A stretch of DNA of 9,408 nt from Actinomycetota bacterium (lineage in GTDB: Bacteria > Actinomycetota > Thermoleophilia > Gaiellales > Gaiellaceae). The stretch lies in NCBI GenBank assembly GCA_013812465.1, contig JACCTK010000175.1, forward strand, positions 1 through 9,408, read 5' to 3'. The notes below the pieces were generated by a model that did not search any database, was not told the DNA's origin, and saw only the letters and a list, made by a program, of their open reading frames with translations. A program made the translations under genes and the position numbers. This document shows positions 1-6,545 of this stretch, in pieces (the stretch's first letter is position 1; the number at the start of each line of letters is the position of its first letter).

Positions 1-676
1 GCACGCTCACGCCGAGCGCCTCGGTCGGAACCCGATCGGCCGCCTCGCTCAGCAGCCGCTCTCCGAGCGCGCTCGGCAAGTCGTCGGCGAAGTTGGCAAT
101 CACGCCGATCACCGCCAGCGGAGCGAGAATGTAGCGACCGCTGGTGAGGCCTCCGGCGATCAGCAGGCGCGGGGTCGCTCGGTACAGGACGCGGGCAGGA
201 CGAGGATCGTCGGTCGCCGCCTCCTTCGCGCCCGCAGAGAGCAGCGCTGCCCGCAGACGCTCGCCCTCCTGCGCCGAGACCGCGGCCAGCGTCAGCTCGG
301 CGGCGGAGCTTCCGCCCGCGGCCGCCTCGACCTCCACCTGCACGAGACCGAGCGCCCGGTGGAGCCACGGCGCCTGCAGGTCGACCCCACGGATGCGGTC
401 GAGCGGCACGACGCGTGTCGTGTGCCGAAGAACTCCTCGCTCGATCACCAAGCGGCCGGCTTCGAGCCGGTACGTGAACCGGCGCCACTCGAGGACGAGG
501 ACGGCGAGACCAAGGACGACGATCGCCCCGAGCACGGGCAAGGCGAAGCCACCGCGCCAGGTGAACGCGACGACGAGGATCGGAAGGATGCTCGCTCCGA
601 TTCGCTTCCGGGCGAAGACGAGAATCGCCAGCGGATGGAGCCGGCCCGGCGGATCCGGCGAAGAAAGCTCGCTCAT
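1..676 (-). CDS. Bacterial PH-domain (bPH2, YdbT-like) membrane protein, N-terminal part
   Basis: The first 225 codons of a larger gene are visible; the frame stays open to the left edge. The protein begins MSELSSPDPPGR. It has a hydrophobic hairpin at about residues 27-62, then a bPH2-type domain at about 65-145 with the family patterns WRRFTYRLEAGRLVIERGVL, VVPLDRIRGVDLQ and RALGLVQVEV. A further hydrophobic stretch at about 170-196 should start the next membrane unit. YdbT-type proteins are usually 450-500 residues with repeated membrane/bPH2 units, so roughly half is seen. Together with the preceding small bPH2 gene it forms the ydbS-ydbT gene order known from Bacillus, where the pair is linked to tolerance of some antimicrobial peptides; that role is not shown here. 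The ATG at 676-674 is the only sensible start. An AGGG lies 7 bases upstream, but both sit in or beside a 16-bp hairpin. The family call is firm; the function is unknown. Confidence 0.85.
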   Translation of the reverse strand, partial: MSELSSPDPPGRLHPLAILVFARKRIGASILPILVVAFTWRGGFALPVLGAIVVLGLAVLVLEWRRFTYRLEAGRLVIERGVLRHTTRVVPLDRIRGVDLQAPWLHRALGLVQVEVEAAAGGSSAAELTLAAVSAQEGERLRAALLSAGAKEAATDDPRPARVLYRATPRLLIAGGLTSGRYILAPLAVIGVIANFADDLPSALGERLLSEAADRVPTEALGVSV

Positions 677-703
677 AGGCCAACCCTGGTTGGCCTATGA
701 GCG
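670..703 (-). promoter_or_regulatory. 16-bp perfect hairpin enclosing the start codon of the YdbT-like gene
   Basis: Bases 670-685 and 688-703 are exact reverse complements with only two bases between them. Read on the minus strand, the arms are CGCTCATAGGCCAACC and GGTTGGCCTATGAGCG, and the ATG of the downstream gene (676-674) lies inside the 3' arm. The AGGG that could serve as ribosome binding site spans the loop and the top of the stem. In mRNA this stem would hide both start codon and ribosome site. This geometry suggests control of initiation, or dependence on translation of the upstream gene. It could instead be one end of a dispersed repeat that happens to supply the ATG. The symmetry is directly visible; the regulatory role is inferred. 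Confidence 0.6.
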
Positions 704-712
704 GGGAGGGGT

Positions 713-736
713 GTGGGGAACCGGGAGGTTCCCCAC
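713..736. repeat. Inverted repeat, 10-bp arms, second hairpin of the intergenic element
   Basis: GTGGGGAACC (713-722) and GGTTCCCCAC (727-736) are exact reverse complements around the loop GGGA. It lies between the two bPH2 genes, 10 bases from the start-codon hairpin. No T-run follows on either strand, so a standard intrinsic terminator is unlikely. It is the middle of three stem-loops packed into 115 bases, which looks like a composite intergenic repeat or a processed mRNA spacer. Confidence 0.6.
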
Positions 737-757
737 GCTCTCAGGAAGAAGGGGGCC

Positions 758-784
758 CGCGGGGGAAACATGGTTTTCCCCGCG
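758..784. repeat. Inverted repeat, 12-bp arms with one mismatch, third hairpin of the intergenic element
   Basis: Bases 758-769 (CGCGGGGGAAAC) and 773-784 (GTTTTCCCCGCG) pair at 11 of 12 positions around an ATG trinucleotide. The one mismatch is G-T read on the plus strand and A-C on the minus strand. It sits 25 bases after the small bPH2 gene's stop codon in the direction of transcription. A further short 6-bp hairpin (799-804 with 808-813) overlaps that stop codon. A stem-loop here could define a 3' end or stabilise upstream mRNA, but there is no T-tract. Confidence 0.55.
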
Positions 785-809
785 AACGCGAGCCTAAGGT
801 GAGCGTTGC

Positions 810-1301
810 TCACGTGCCCTCGTCGATCCCCGCGCGGCGCGCCAGTTCCTCGACCAGCGCGTCGGCCACACGCGGGTCGAGGCCCGGGATGTCGGTCCCG
901 CCACTGGCCGAAGCCGTCGTCACCGCCACCGAGACGAGGCCGAGCGCCCGCTCCAGCGGGCCGCGCTTGGTATCGACCGTCTGGATGCGCGCGTGCGGCA
1001 CGACCTGCCACGTCCGCCAGAGCGAGCCGCGGGCGACATAGAGCCCGAGATCGGTGATCTCGTAGCGGAAGCGCCGGTAGAGGAGCCGTGGCTGCAGCAC
1101 CGCCACGCCTACGAGGACCAGAGTCACGATTGCTCCGATTGCGGCGACGAGAGCCGCGGCGAGCCTCTTGTCGGCCAATGCCAGCGGCAGGGCCACGGCC
1201 GTGGTCGGCACGGCCGCGAGGAATGCGACGAGACCCCATTCGAGAGCCCACAGCCGCCGCACGCGTGGGTCGAGCTGCGAAGTGGGCTCCCGCAGAATCA
1301 C
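810..1301 (-). CDS. Small bacterial PH-domain (bPH2, YdbS-like) membrane protein
   Basis: The protein has 163 residues, close to the usual size of YdbS-type proteins (about 160). Two membrane segments are visible at about 18-41 and 47-69. A bPH2 domain follows at about 74-153, with YRRFRYEITDLGLYVARGSL, a VVPHARIQTVDT strand and the family signature GPLERALGLVSVAV. It is the first gene of a minus-strand pair with the larger bPH2 protein, 133 bases upstream of that gene. The start is a GTG (1301-1299) that gives MILREPTSQLDPR; no in-frame ATG precedes the first membrane segment, and only a weak GAGTGG lies upstream. The family is known as a membrane partner of YdbT; substrate and biochemical role are not established. 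The family call is confident, the exact start less so. Confidence 0.85.
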   Translation of the reverse strand: MILREPTSQLDPRVRRLWALEWGLVAFLAAVPTTAVALPLALADKRLAAALVAAIGAIVTLVLVGVAVLQPRLLYRRFRYEITDLGLYVARGSLWRTWQVVPHARIQTVDTKRGPLERALGLVSVAVTTASASGGTDIPGLDPRVADALVEELARRAGIDEGT

Positions 1302-1444
1302 GCCGCCACTCTGCCCGAGCGCGCTCTAGCGCGCGGGATTAGCGCCGTCGCTCGACACGAGCAGCGGTTGGAATCGTTCAGGCGGAGTAGAGCGTCGCCG
1401 CGACGCGTTGTCACAGAAGTGACCGGCGGGGCGTTCTCCTCTGA
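1302..1444. other. Divergent intergenic region between bPH2 operon and EamA gene
   Basis: These 143 bases must hold the promoters of both divergent genes. Short inverted repeats are visible: GCGCGCT with AGCGCGC (1319-1325 and 1328-1334), GCGTCG with CGACGC (1392-1397 and 1401-1406), and GTCAC with GTGAC (1410-1414 and 1419-1423). The last is a plausible small operator 21 bases before the EamA start. I could not pick convincing -35/-10 pairs, and stems of 5-7 bp in DNA this G+C-rich are expected by chance. Confidence 0.35.
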
Positions 1445-2380
1445 ATGACCGCCTCCGTCAGACACATCTGGGCGGCGCTGGTGGTCGTCTACGTCCTCTG
1501 GGGCTCGACGTACTTCGGGATCAAGATCGCGGTGGAGACGCTGCCACCGCTCCTCGCCGGCGGGAGCCGCTTCCTCGTTGCAGGGGCGCTCCTAGCCGCG
1601 ATTCTCGCGCTGCGCGGGACGAGCCTCCGTATTGGCCGCAGAGAGCTGCGTGGCGCCGCGATCGTCGGCGCGCTCCTCCTCACGTTCGGCGTCGGTCTCG
1701 TCCACGTGGCAGAGACGCGAATCGACTCGAGCGTCGCCGCGATCATCGTGGGGACGGTGCCGCTGCAGATCATCGTCATGCGTACGATCGGTCGCGAGCA
1801 CCCCGCCCGCGCGACGCAGCTGAGCGCGCTCACAGGTTTGATCGGGCTCGGCCTCGTCGTGGCGCCCGGGCTCGGCTCGGGCTCGACCGCGCTCGGCCTC
1901 GCGGTGATGCTCGTGGCATCGATGAGCTGGTCGATCGGGTCGTTCGTCTCCAGGCGACTCGAGCTCCCGCGCGATCCCTTCGTCGCCGCGGTGTACGAGA
2001 TGGCTGCGGGGGGAGCATTCCTCACGCTGGGAGCGGTCGCGTTCGGCGAGGGCAGCCAGCTCGACGGAGACGCATTCGCCCGCGACTCCGTCCTCGCCTG
2101 GATCTACCTCGTGATCTTCGGCTCGCTCGTCGGCTTCACCGCGTATGCGTGGCTGCTTCGGGTCGCGCCCATCTCGCTCGTCGTCACGCACCAGTACGTG
2201 AACCCGCTCGTCGCGATCGCGCTCGGGATGGTCTTCCTCGACGAGAGACCGAGCCCGTGGGCGCTCCTCGGCGCGCTCGTCGTGCTCGGCGCCGTATATG
2301 TCGCGATTCGTGCCGAGTTTCCTAGGACCCAACCCGCGACCGGCGCGCCGAGAGGAACTCCAGCAGATCGGACCGCGTGA
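1445..2380 (+). CDS. EamA/DMT-family transporter (YedA-like exporter)
   Basis: This 311-residue inner-membrane protein has about ten hydrophobic helices arranged as two EamA repeats, at about 8-140 and 150-288. Family hallmarks are WGSTYFGIK (19-27), followed by a TLPP-x-x-x-AGGSRF stretch, and YVNPLVAIALGMVFLDER (251-268) near the end of the second repeat. Length matches the drug/metabolite transporter superfamily (about 290-310). Related proteins export amino acids or other small metabolites; the substrate cannot be read from sequence. It is the only plus-strand gene here between two minus-strand units. Its polar tail (about 290-311) is encoded in the segment that overlaps the 3' end of the convergent cystathionine beta-synthase gene, so the tail sequence may be constrained by that gene. 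The ATG at 1445 is chosen because it precedes the first helix at the usual distance. No strong Shine-Dalgarno is seen. Confidence 0.9.
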   Translation: MTASVRHIWAALVVVYVLWGSTYFGIKIAVETLPPLLAGGSRFLVAGALLAAILALRGTSLRIGRRELRGAAIVGALLLTFGVGLVHVAETRIDSSVAAIIVGTVPLQIIVMRTIGREHPARATQLSALTGLIGLGLVVAPGLGSGSTALGLAVMLVASMSWSIGSFVSRRLELPRDPFVAAVYEMAAGGAFLTLGAVAFGEGSQLDGDAFARDSVLAWIYLVIFGSLVGFTAYAWLLRVAPISLVVTHQYVNPLVAIALGMVFLDERPSPWALLGALVVLGAVYVAIRAEFPRTQPATGAPRGTPADRTA

Positions 2381-3734
2381 GGATCCCGGACGGTCGCCCC
2401 GCGCTGACGACCACGACGGCTCCGCTCCCGCCCGACAAGCCCTCGTACACCTGGTCGACGGAGGCGTCGGCATCCACAGCCGGCAGCGGCGGTTGCATGG
2501 CCACGGCGACGTCCTCGTTCAGCGCATCGGCGTTCCTGAAGACGCGCTCGAGGAGCTCGCGCTCTTGGAGCGACCCCACGACATCGGCAAGCGAGTCCAC
2601 CGGCTCGTCGCGCACGACCGGGAGCTGGGAGATGCCGTAGCGGCGCATCTCCTCGATCGCGGCGCCGACCTTCTCGTGCGAGCCGATGGTCACGAACTCC
2701 GGCACCTCCCGATCGACCCTTCGGAAGCGGAGCACCTCCTCGACCGACGGCTGCGGAGTCGTTCGCTCGAGGAGCCCGTACTGGATCATCCAGTTGTCGT
2801 CGAAGAACTTGGACAGGTACGAGCGGCCGCTGTCCGGGAAGAGCATCAGCACGCACGCATCCGCCCCTAGGCGCTTCGCCACCTGCATCCCGCCCCACGC
2901 CGTCGAGCCCGTGGAGCCGCCGACGAGTAGCCCTTCCTCCCGCGCCAGCCGTCGCGCGGTGACGAACGAGTCTCGGTCCGAGACGCGCACCCACTCGTCG
3001 ACGACAGCGGGATCAAGGGTGGCGGGCCAGCGCTCTTTGCCGATGCCCTCGACGAGATACGGGCCCTGGGGGTGCTGCTCGTCGGCCGTGAACACCGAGC
3101 CCTCGGGATCCACCCCGACGATAAGCACCTCCGGGCGGTGCTCCTTGAAGTAGCGCCCGACGCCGGTGATCGTGCCGCCCGTTCCGACCGAGATCACGAT
3201 CGCATCGATCTGGCCGTTGTCCGTCTGCTCCCAGATCTCGGGGCCGGTTGTCTCGTAGTGCGCCTCGGGATTGGACGGATTCGAGTACTGATCGGGCTTG
3301 AACCCGCCGGGAATCTCCTCCGCAAGCCGGTCCGAGACCGAGTAGTAGCTCTCCGGCGAGTCCGGCTCGACGGCGGTGGGGGTGATCACGACCTCCGCCC
3401 CGTACGCGCGCAGCATCGAGATCTTCTCCTGGCTCATCTTGTCGGGCATGACGAAGATGCAGCGGTAGCCGCGAAGCGCCGCAGCCATCGCGAGACCGGC
3501 CCCCGTGTTGCCCGAGGTCGGCTCGACGATCGTCCCTCCAGGGCGCAGGCGTCCGTCCTGCTCTGCCGCTTCGATCATCGCCATCCCGATGCGGTCCTTC
3601 ACGGATCCGCCGGGGTTCAGAAACTCGAGCTTGGCGAGGAGCTGGCCCGGGACGTCGCGACCGAGGCGGTCGAGCCGCACGATCGGGGTCTGGCCGACGA
3701 GCTCGAGGACGTTCGGGTACTCGCGGCCGGCCAT
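2322..3734 (-). CDS. cbs: Cystathionine beta-synthase with C-terminal CBS-domain pair
   Basis: The 470-residue protein is a fold-type II PLP enzyme joined to two CBS domains. The PLP lysine is K46 in GGSVKDR. The substrate loop TSGNTG is at 73-78 and the phosphate-binding GTGGT at 184-188. EGIGKERWPATLDPAVVDEW (229-248) resembles the cystathionine beta-synthase branch more than plain CysK. CBS motifs lie at about 345-398 and 410-465. It would condense serine with homocysteine to cystathionine in the cytoplasm (reverse transsulfuration), though cysteine synthase activity is possible. There is no N-terminal haem-binding extension, as in other bacterial forms; the CBS pair probably binds an adenosyl ligand. 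No metB or cystathionine gamma-lyase is adjacent. The ATG at 3734 lies close behind a TAGGCT that could be a -10 element, so the mRNA may be nearly leaderless. The gene's 3' end overlaps the EamA gene by 59 bases. Confidence 0.93.
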   Translation of the reverse strand: MAGREYPNVLELVGQTPIVRLDRLGRDVPGQLLAKLEFLNPGGSVKDRIGMAMIEAAEQDGRLRPGGTIVEPTSGNTGAGLAMAAALRGYRCIFVMPDKMSQEKISMLRAYGAEVVITPTAVEPDSPESYYSVSDRLAEEIPGGFKPDQYSNPSNPEAHYETTGPEIWEQTDNGQIDAIVISVGTGGTITGVGRYFKEHRPEVLIVGVDPEGSVFTADEQHPQGPYLVEGIGKERWPATLDPAVVDEWVRVSDRDSFVTARRLAREEGLLVGGSTGSTAWGGMQVAKRLGADACVLMLFPDSGRSYLSKFFDDNWMIQYGLLERTTPQPSVEEVLRFRRVDREVPEFVTIGSHEKVGAAIEEMRRYGISQLPVVRDEPVDSLADVVGSLQERELLERVFRNADALNEDVAVAMQPPLPAVDADASVDQVYEGLSGGSGAVVVVSAGRPSGILTRSDLLEFLSARRSRVGS

Positions 3735-3761
3735 CGCGGCGAAAGCCTACTCCGAGCCCTT

Positions 3762-3776
3762 GCAACAGTCTGTTAC
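3762..3776. promoter_or_regulatory. Operator-like 15-base palindrome, imperfect copy, in cbs/cupin divergent gap
   Basis: The sequence GCAACAGTCTGTTAC is a palindrome centred on T3769 with one mismatched pair (C3763 against A3775). It differs at one base from the perfect copy at 8853-8867. It lies 28 bases upstream of the cbs start and 48 bases upstream of the cupin start, where a regulator could act on both promoters. An odd-length dyad with 7-base half sites resembles binding sites of small dimeric repressors, but no cognate regulator is in the window. The symmetry is seen; the operator role is inferred. Confidence 0.4.
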
Positions 3777-3824
3777 GAGGCACCAGCCGACCGTCGGCCT
3801 ACGAAGCAAGTAGAAATCCGGAAG

Positions 3825-4391
3825 ATGGTCGAAGAAGCTCGTCTCGAGGAAAACGCATCGGGTCTCGTGCCGGCGACGGACGGCTGGTTCGTCATCAACG
3901 TCGCGGACGCGTCCTGGTTCGACCATGACGTCTTCGGCGCGAGCTGCGAGCTCGAGTCGTCGAAGGCCGAGTTCACCGAGCTCGGAGTCCGGATCTGCGT
4001 CCTGCAACCCGGCCAGCCGAACGGGCTCTACCACGGCGAGGAGACCCAGGAGGACTTCCTCGTCCTCGCCGGCGAGTGTCTCCTGCTCGTCGAAGGACAG
4101 GAGCGGCGCCTGCGCGCATGGGACTTCTTCCACTGCCCGTCCATGACCGAGCACATCTTCGTCGGCGCTGGAGAAGGCCCGTGCGTCGTTCTCATGACGG
4201 GCGCGCGGAGGTCCGGCCGTCCGATCTTCTATCCCGTCTCCGAGCTCGCGCTTCGCCACGCCGCCGGCGTCGAGATGGAGACTCCGAGCCCGCGAGAGGC
4301 GTACGCGTCGTCGCCCGAGGAGCGCCTCGAGCGGCCGGCCTCCTGGGACGAGCTTCCGTGGGCGAAGCCGAGGTCGCCCTCCAACCACTGA
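3825..4391 (+). CDS. Cupin-domain protein of unknown substrate
   Basis: The protein has 188 residues with one conserved cupin barrel at about 45-128. Cupin motif 1 reads GLYHGEETQEDFLVLAGE (67-84), offering H70, E72/E73 and Q75 as likely metal ligands. Motif 2 lies at about 99-122 (WDFFHCPSMTEHIF) with H110 as the usual second-motif histidine. There is no signal peptide, so it is cytoplasmic. The polar C-terminal tail (about 145-188) is rich in proline and glutamate. The reading frame stays open far upstream through the opposite-strand cbs gene; the ATG at 3825 is preferred because it is the first one downstream of cbs and fits the family's N-terminus (NVADASWF before the barrel). GGAAG touches the ATG, too close for a normal ribosome site. 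Single-cupin proteins of this kind lack a known reaction. The gene is divergent from cbs and ends 12 bases before the convergent purH stop. Confidence 0.85.
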   Translation: MVEEARLEENASGLVPATDGWFVINVADASWFDHDVFGASCELESSKAEFTELGVRICVLQPGQPNGLYHGEETQEDFLVLAGECLLLVEGQERRLRAWDFFHCPSMTEHIFVGAGEGPCVVLMTGARRSGRPIFYPVSELALRHAAGVEMETPSPREAYASSPEERLERPASWDELPWAKPRSPSNH

Positions 4392-4403
4392 TCGGCAAGA
4401 GAC

Positions 4404-5939
4404 TCAGTGTCGGAAATGCCGCCGGTGCGTGAACACCATCGCGGCACCCGCGTCTGAGACGGCCTCGGTCACCTCGGCATCCCGCTTCGATCCTCCCGGC
4501 TGGATGATCGTCGCGATCCCGGCCTCGAGCGCGATCTCGGGACCATCGGCAAACGGGAAAAACGCATCCGAGGCGAGCACGGCGCCCTCGAGCTCGTGCC
4601 CGAGCGCTGCTGCCTTCTCGACAGCGATTCGCACGGCATCGACACGGCTCATCTGGCCGGCCCCGATTCCGACCGTCTGCCCTCGCCGCGCCAGGACGAT
4701 CGCGTTCGAGCTGACGTGCTTGACGACCTTCCAGGCGAACAGAAGATCTTGCCAGTGGTCGTCCGAGACCCGGCCGCAGACCACCTCCATGCGCGTCTGC
4801 TCGACGGGGTTCCAGTCGCGCTCCTGTACCAGCAGCCCTCCGAGCACCCGCTTGTAGTCCCGCTCCGTCCCGTCGGGAACGCGTCGGTCGGTGTCGTTCA
4901 AGATCCGCGCCGACGCCTTGGCCGCGAGCGCCTGCATCGCCTGCTCGTCGTAGCCGGGCGCGAAGAGAACCTCGACGAACTGCCCACGGAGCGCCTCCCC
5001 GAGCGCTGCCGTCACCGCGTGGTTGAAGACGACGACGCCTCCGTAGGCGGAGACCGGGTCGGCTGCGAGCGCCTTCGCGTAGGCATCCTCGATCGTCTCG
5101 GCGACCGCGACCCCGCATGGGTTCGCATGCTTCACGATCACGCAGGCGGGCTCCTCGAGCTCACGCGCGAGCAGGCGCGCGGCCGAGAGGTCGTTCAGGT
5201 TGTTGAAGGAGAGAGGCCTCCCGGCCAGCTGCTCGACGCGAGAGAGAAGGTGCCTGCGCGAGCCGCGCTCGGCGTAGTAGCCCGCTCGCTGGTGAGGATT
5301 CTCGCCGTACGAAAGCTGGAGCACCTTGTCGAACACCGGCACGAATGTCTCGGGAAGCTCGTCGTTCGGCTGGAACCAGCGCGCGATCGCAGCCTCGTAG
5401 GTCGCGGACGCGGCGAACGCCACTCCAGCGAGGCGGCGGCGCGTCTCCAGCGAGGTCCGGTTCTTCCGCTCCCGTAGCTCGGCGAGCACGTCTCCGTAGT
5501 CGCCGGGCCTGCAGACGGGCGTGACGAACGCGAAGTTCTTCGCGGCGGCGCGCAACATCGACGGCCCGCCCACATCGATCATCTCGACCACGTCGTCGTC
5601 GGCCATCCCCACGCGATCGGCGACGAGCTCGAACGGGTAGAGATTGACGCAGACGAGATCGAAGGGCTCGATCCCCTGCTCGGCGAGCTGCGCGACATCG
5701 TCTCCTCGGCCGCGCCGGGCGAGGATTCCCGCATGCACGTATGGATGAAGCGTCTTCACGCGCCCGCCGAGCAGCTCCGGAGTTCCGGTGACCTCCTCGA
5801 CGCGCGTGACGCCGAGACCGGCATCTCGCAGGGTCGTGGCCGTGCCGCCGCTCGCTACGAGCTCGAACCTGAGTTCGGCGAGGCCGCGCGCGAACGGCAC
5901 GAGTCCGTTCTTGTCGTAGACGGACAGGAGAGCGCGCAT
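4404..5939 (-). CDS. purH: PurH: AICAR formyltransferase / IMP cyclohydrolase
   Basis: This complete 511-residue bifunctional enzyme performs the last two steps of de novo IMP synthesis: formyl transfer from 10-formyl-THF to AICAR, then ring closure. The N-terminal cyclohydrolase domain (about 1-190) shows LLSVYDKNGLV, the K62-TLHP loop, LVCVNLYPF and IDVGGPSMLRAAAKN. The transformylase domain (about 195-511) shows LSYGENPHQRAGYY (209-222), PLSFNNLNDLSAA, the catalytic K270-H271 in KHANPCG, DPVSAYGG and the end motif MVFTHRRHFRH. Length is near the usual 510-530. It is the third gene of purM-purN-purH. The ATG at 5939 follows the purN TGA without a gap and in the same reading frame. GGGAG six bases upstream of the ATG supports this start. 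Translation is probably coupled to purN. Confidence 0.97.
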   Translation of the reverse strand: MRALLSVYDKNGLVPFARGLAELRFELVASGGTATTLRDAGLGVTRVEEVTGTPELLGGRVKTLHPYVHAGILARRGRGDDVAQLAEQGIEPFDLVCVNLYPFELVADRVGMADDDVVEMIDVGGPSMLRAAAKNFAFVTPVCRPGDYGDVLAELRERKNRTSLETRRRLAGVAFAASATYEAAIARWFQPNDELPETFVPVFDKVLQLSYGENPHQRAGYYAERGSRRHLLSRVEQLAGRPLSFNNLNDLSAARLLARELEEPACVIVKHANPCGVAVAETIEDAYAKALAADPVSAYGGVVVFNHAVTAALGEALRGQFVEVLFAPGYDEQAMQALAAKASARILNDTDRRVPDGTERDYKRVLGGLLVQERDWNPVEQTRMEVVCGRVSDDHWQDLLFAWKVVKHVSSNAIVLARRGQTVGIGAGQMSRVDAVRIAVEKAAALGHELEGAVLASDAFFPFADGPEIALEAGIATIIQPGGSKRDAEVTEAVSDAGAAMVFTHRRHFRH

Positions 5940-6545
5940 TCAGCGCTCCCGACGCGTAGAGGAGCGCCTTGCCTCGCCCTCGGCTCTGCTCTCGGATCTG
6001 CTCTCGGCTGGGAGAAGTCCCCTCACGACCTCGGGAAGAAGGCGGTGCTCGACAGCGTGAACACGCTCTCGCAGCGTCTCGACGGTGTCGCCTGCCAGGA
6101 CGGGCACCGGCTCGCTCGCGATCACCGGGCCGGTGTCGATCCCGCTGTCCACGTAGTGCACGGTGGCCGCGGCCTCGGAGACGCCGGCCGCGAGCAGGTC
6201 CTCGAGGGGGTGGGCGCCGGGGAAGTCGGGTAGCGGGCCCGGATGGACATTCACCACGCGCTCCGGAAAGCGCTCCAGGAACGGAGGCGTCAAGAGGTGC
6301 ATGTACCCGGCGCAGACGACGAGCTCGGCGCCTCGATCCTGCAGCCAGTCAGCCATCGCCCGGTCGCGGGTTTCTCGGTCCGGATACTCCTCGAGCGCGA
6401 AGACGGCCGCCGGGGCGCCGGAGGACTCGGCCCGCGCCAGTGCTTTCGCCCGCGGTGAGTTCGATGCGACGGCGACGACCGGGAGACCCGCGTCGAGCAG
6501 CGCCTGCAGGTTCGTCCCCTCGCCGCTGACGAGAACCCCGATCAC
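5940..6545 (-). CDS. purN: PurN: GAR formyltransferase (10-formyl-THF dependent)
   Basis: The 201-residue enzyme formylates glycinamide ribonucleotide to FGAR in purine synthesis. The N-terminal substrate phosphate loop is VLVSGEGTNLQALLDAG (4-20). Catalytic residues are present: N99 and H101 in NVHPGPLPDFPG, and D137 in GIDTGP, matching E. coli N106, H108 and D144. The start is GTG at 6545, overlapping the purM stop as GTGA; the frame is open further upstream, but those codons encode no PurN-like sequence. The core ends near residue 178. A charged tail of about 20 residues rich in R, S and E follows (ESRSESRAEGEARR). It is encoded in part by a tandem 11-base repeat (TCTGCTCTCGG on the plus strand at 5985-5995 and 5997-6007). 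The stop abuts the purH ATG in frame. Confidence 0.95.
   Translation of the reverse strand: MIGVLVSGEGTNLQALLDAGLPVVAVASNSPRAKALARAESSGAPAAVFALEEYPDRETRDRAMADWLQDRGAELVVCAGYMHLLTPPFLERFPERVVNVHPGPLPDFPGAHPLEDLLAAGVSEAAATVHYVDSGIDTGPVIASEPVPVLAGDTVETLRERVHAVEHRLLPEVVRGLLPAESRSESRAEGEARRSSTRRER
5946..5950 (-). promoter_or_regulatory. Shine-Dalgarno of purH inside the purN 3' end
   Basis: GGGAG on the minus strand lies six bases before the purH ATG and within the last codons of purN. It is one of the clearer ribosome sites in the window. It fixes the purH start immediately after the purN stop and argues for separate initiation rather than readthrough. Confidence 0.6.

Noticed and set aside
713..736. 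Intrinsic terminator between the two bPH2 genes
   Set aside because: The stem is strong but has no T-tract on either strand, and the genes are expected to be co-transcribed.
144..797. Plus-strand open frame at the left edge
   Set aside because: It is antisense to the YdbT-like gene, which shows bPH2 motifs, and it runs through the hairpin element with no sensible protein pattern.
1592..2473. Minus-strand open frame across the EamA gene
   Set aside because: Antisense to a clear ten-helix transporter; its R/E/D-rich translation is the usual complement of a membrane-protein gene.
3072..3824. Upstream extension of the cupin reading frame as part of the protein
   Set aside because: It lies antisense to most of the cbs 5' half, which has perfect family motifs; its translation is low-complexity and charged and resembles nothing in the cupin family.
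5985..6007. Tandem repeat or slippage locus in the purN tail
   Set aside because: Only two copies of an 11-base unit (12-base period) that keep the frame; too short to call a functional repeat.
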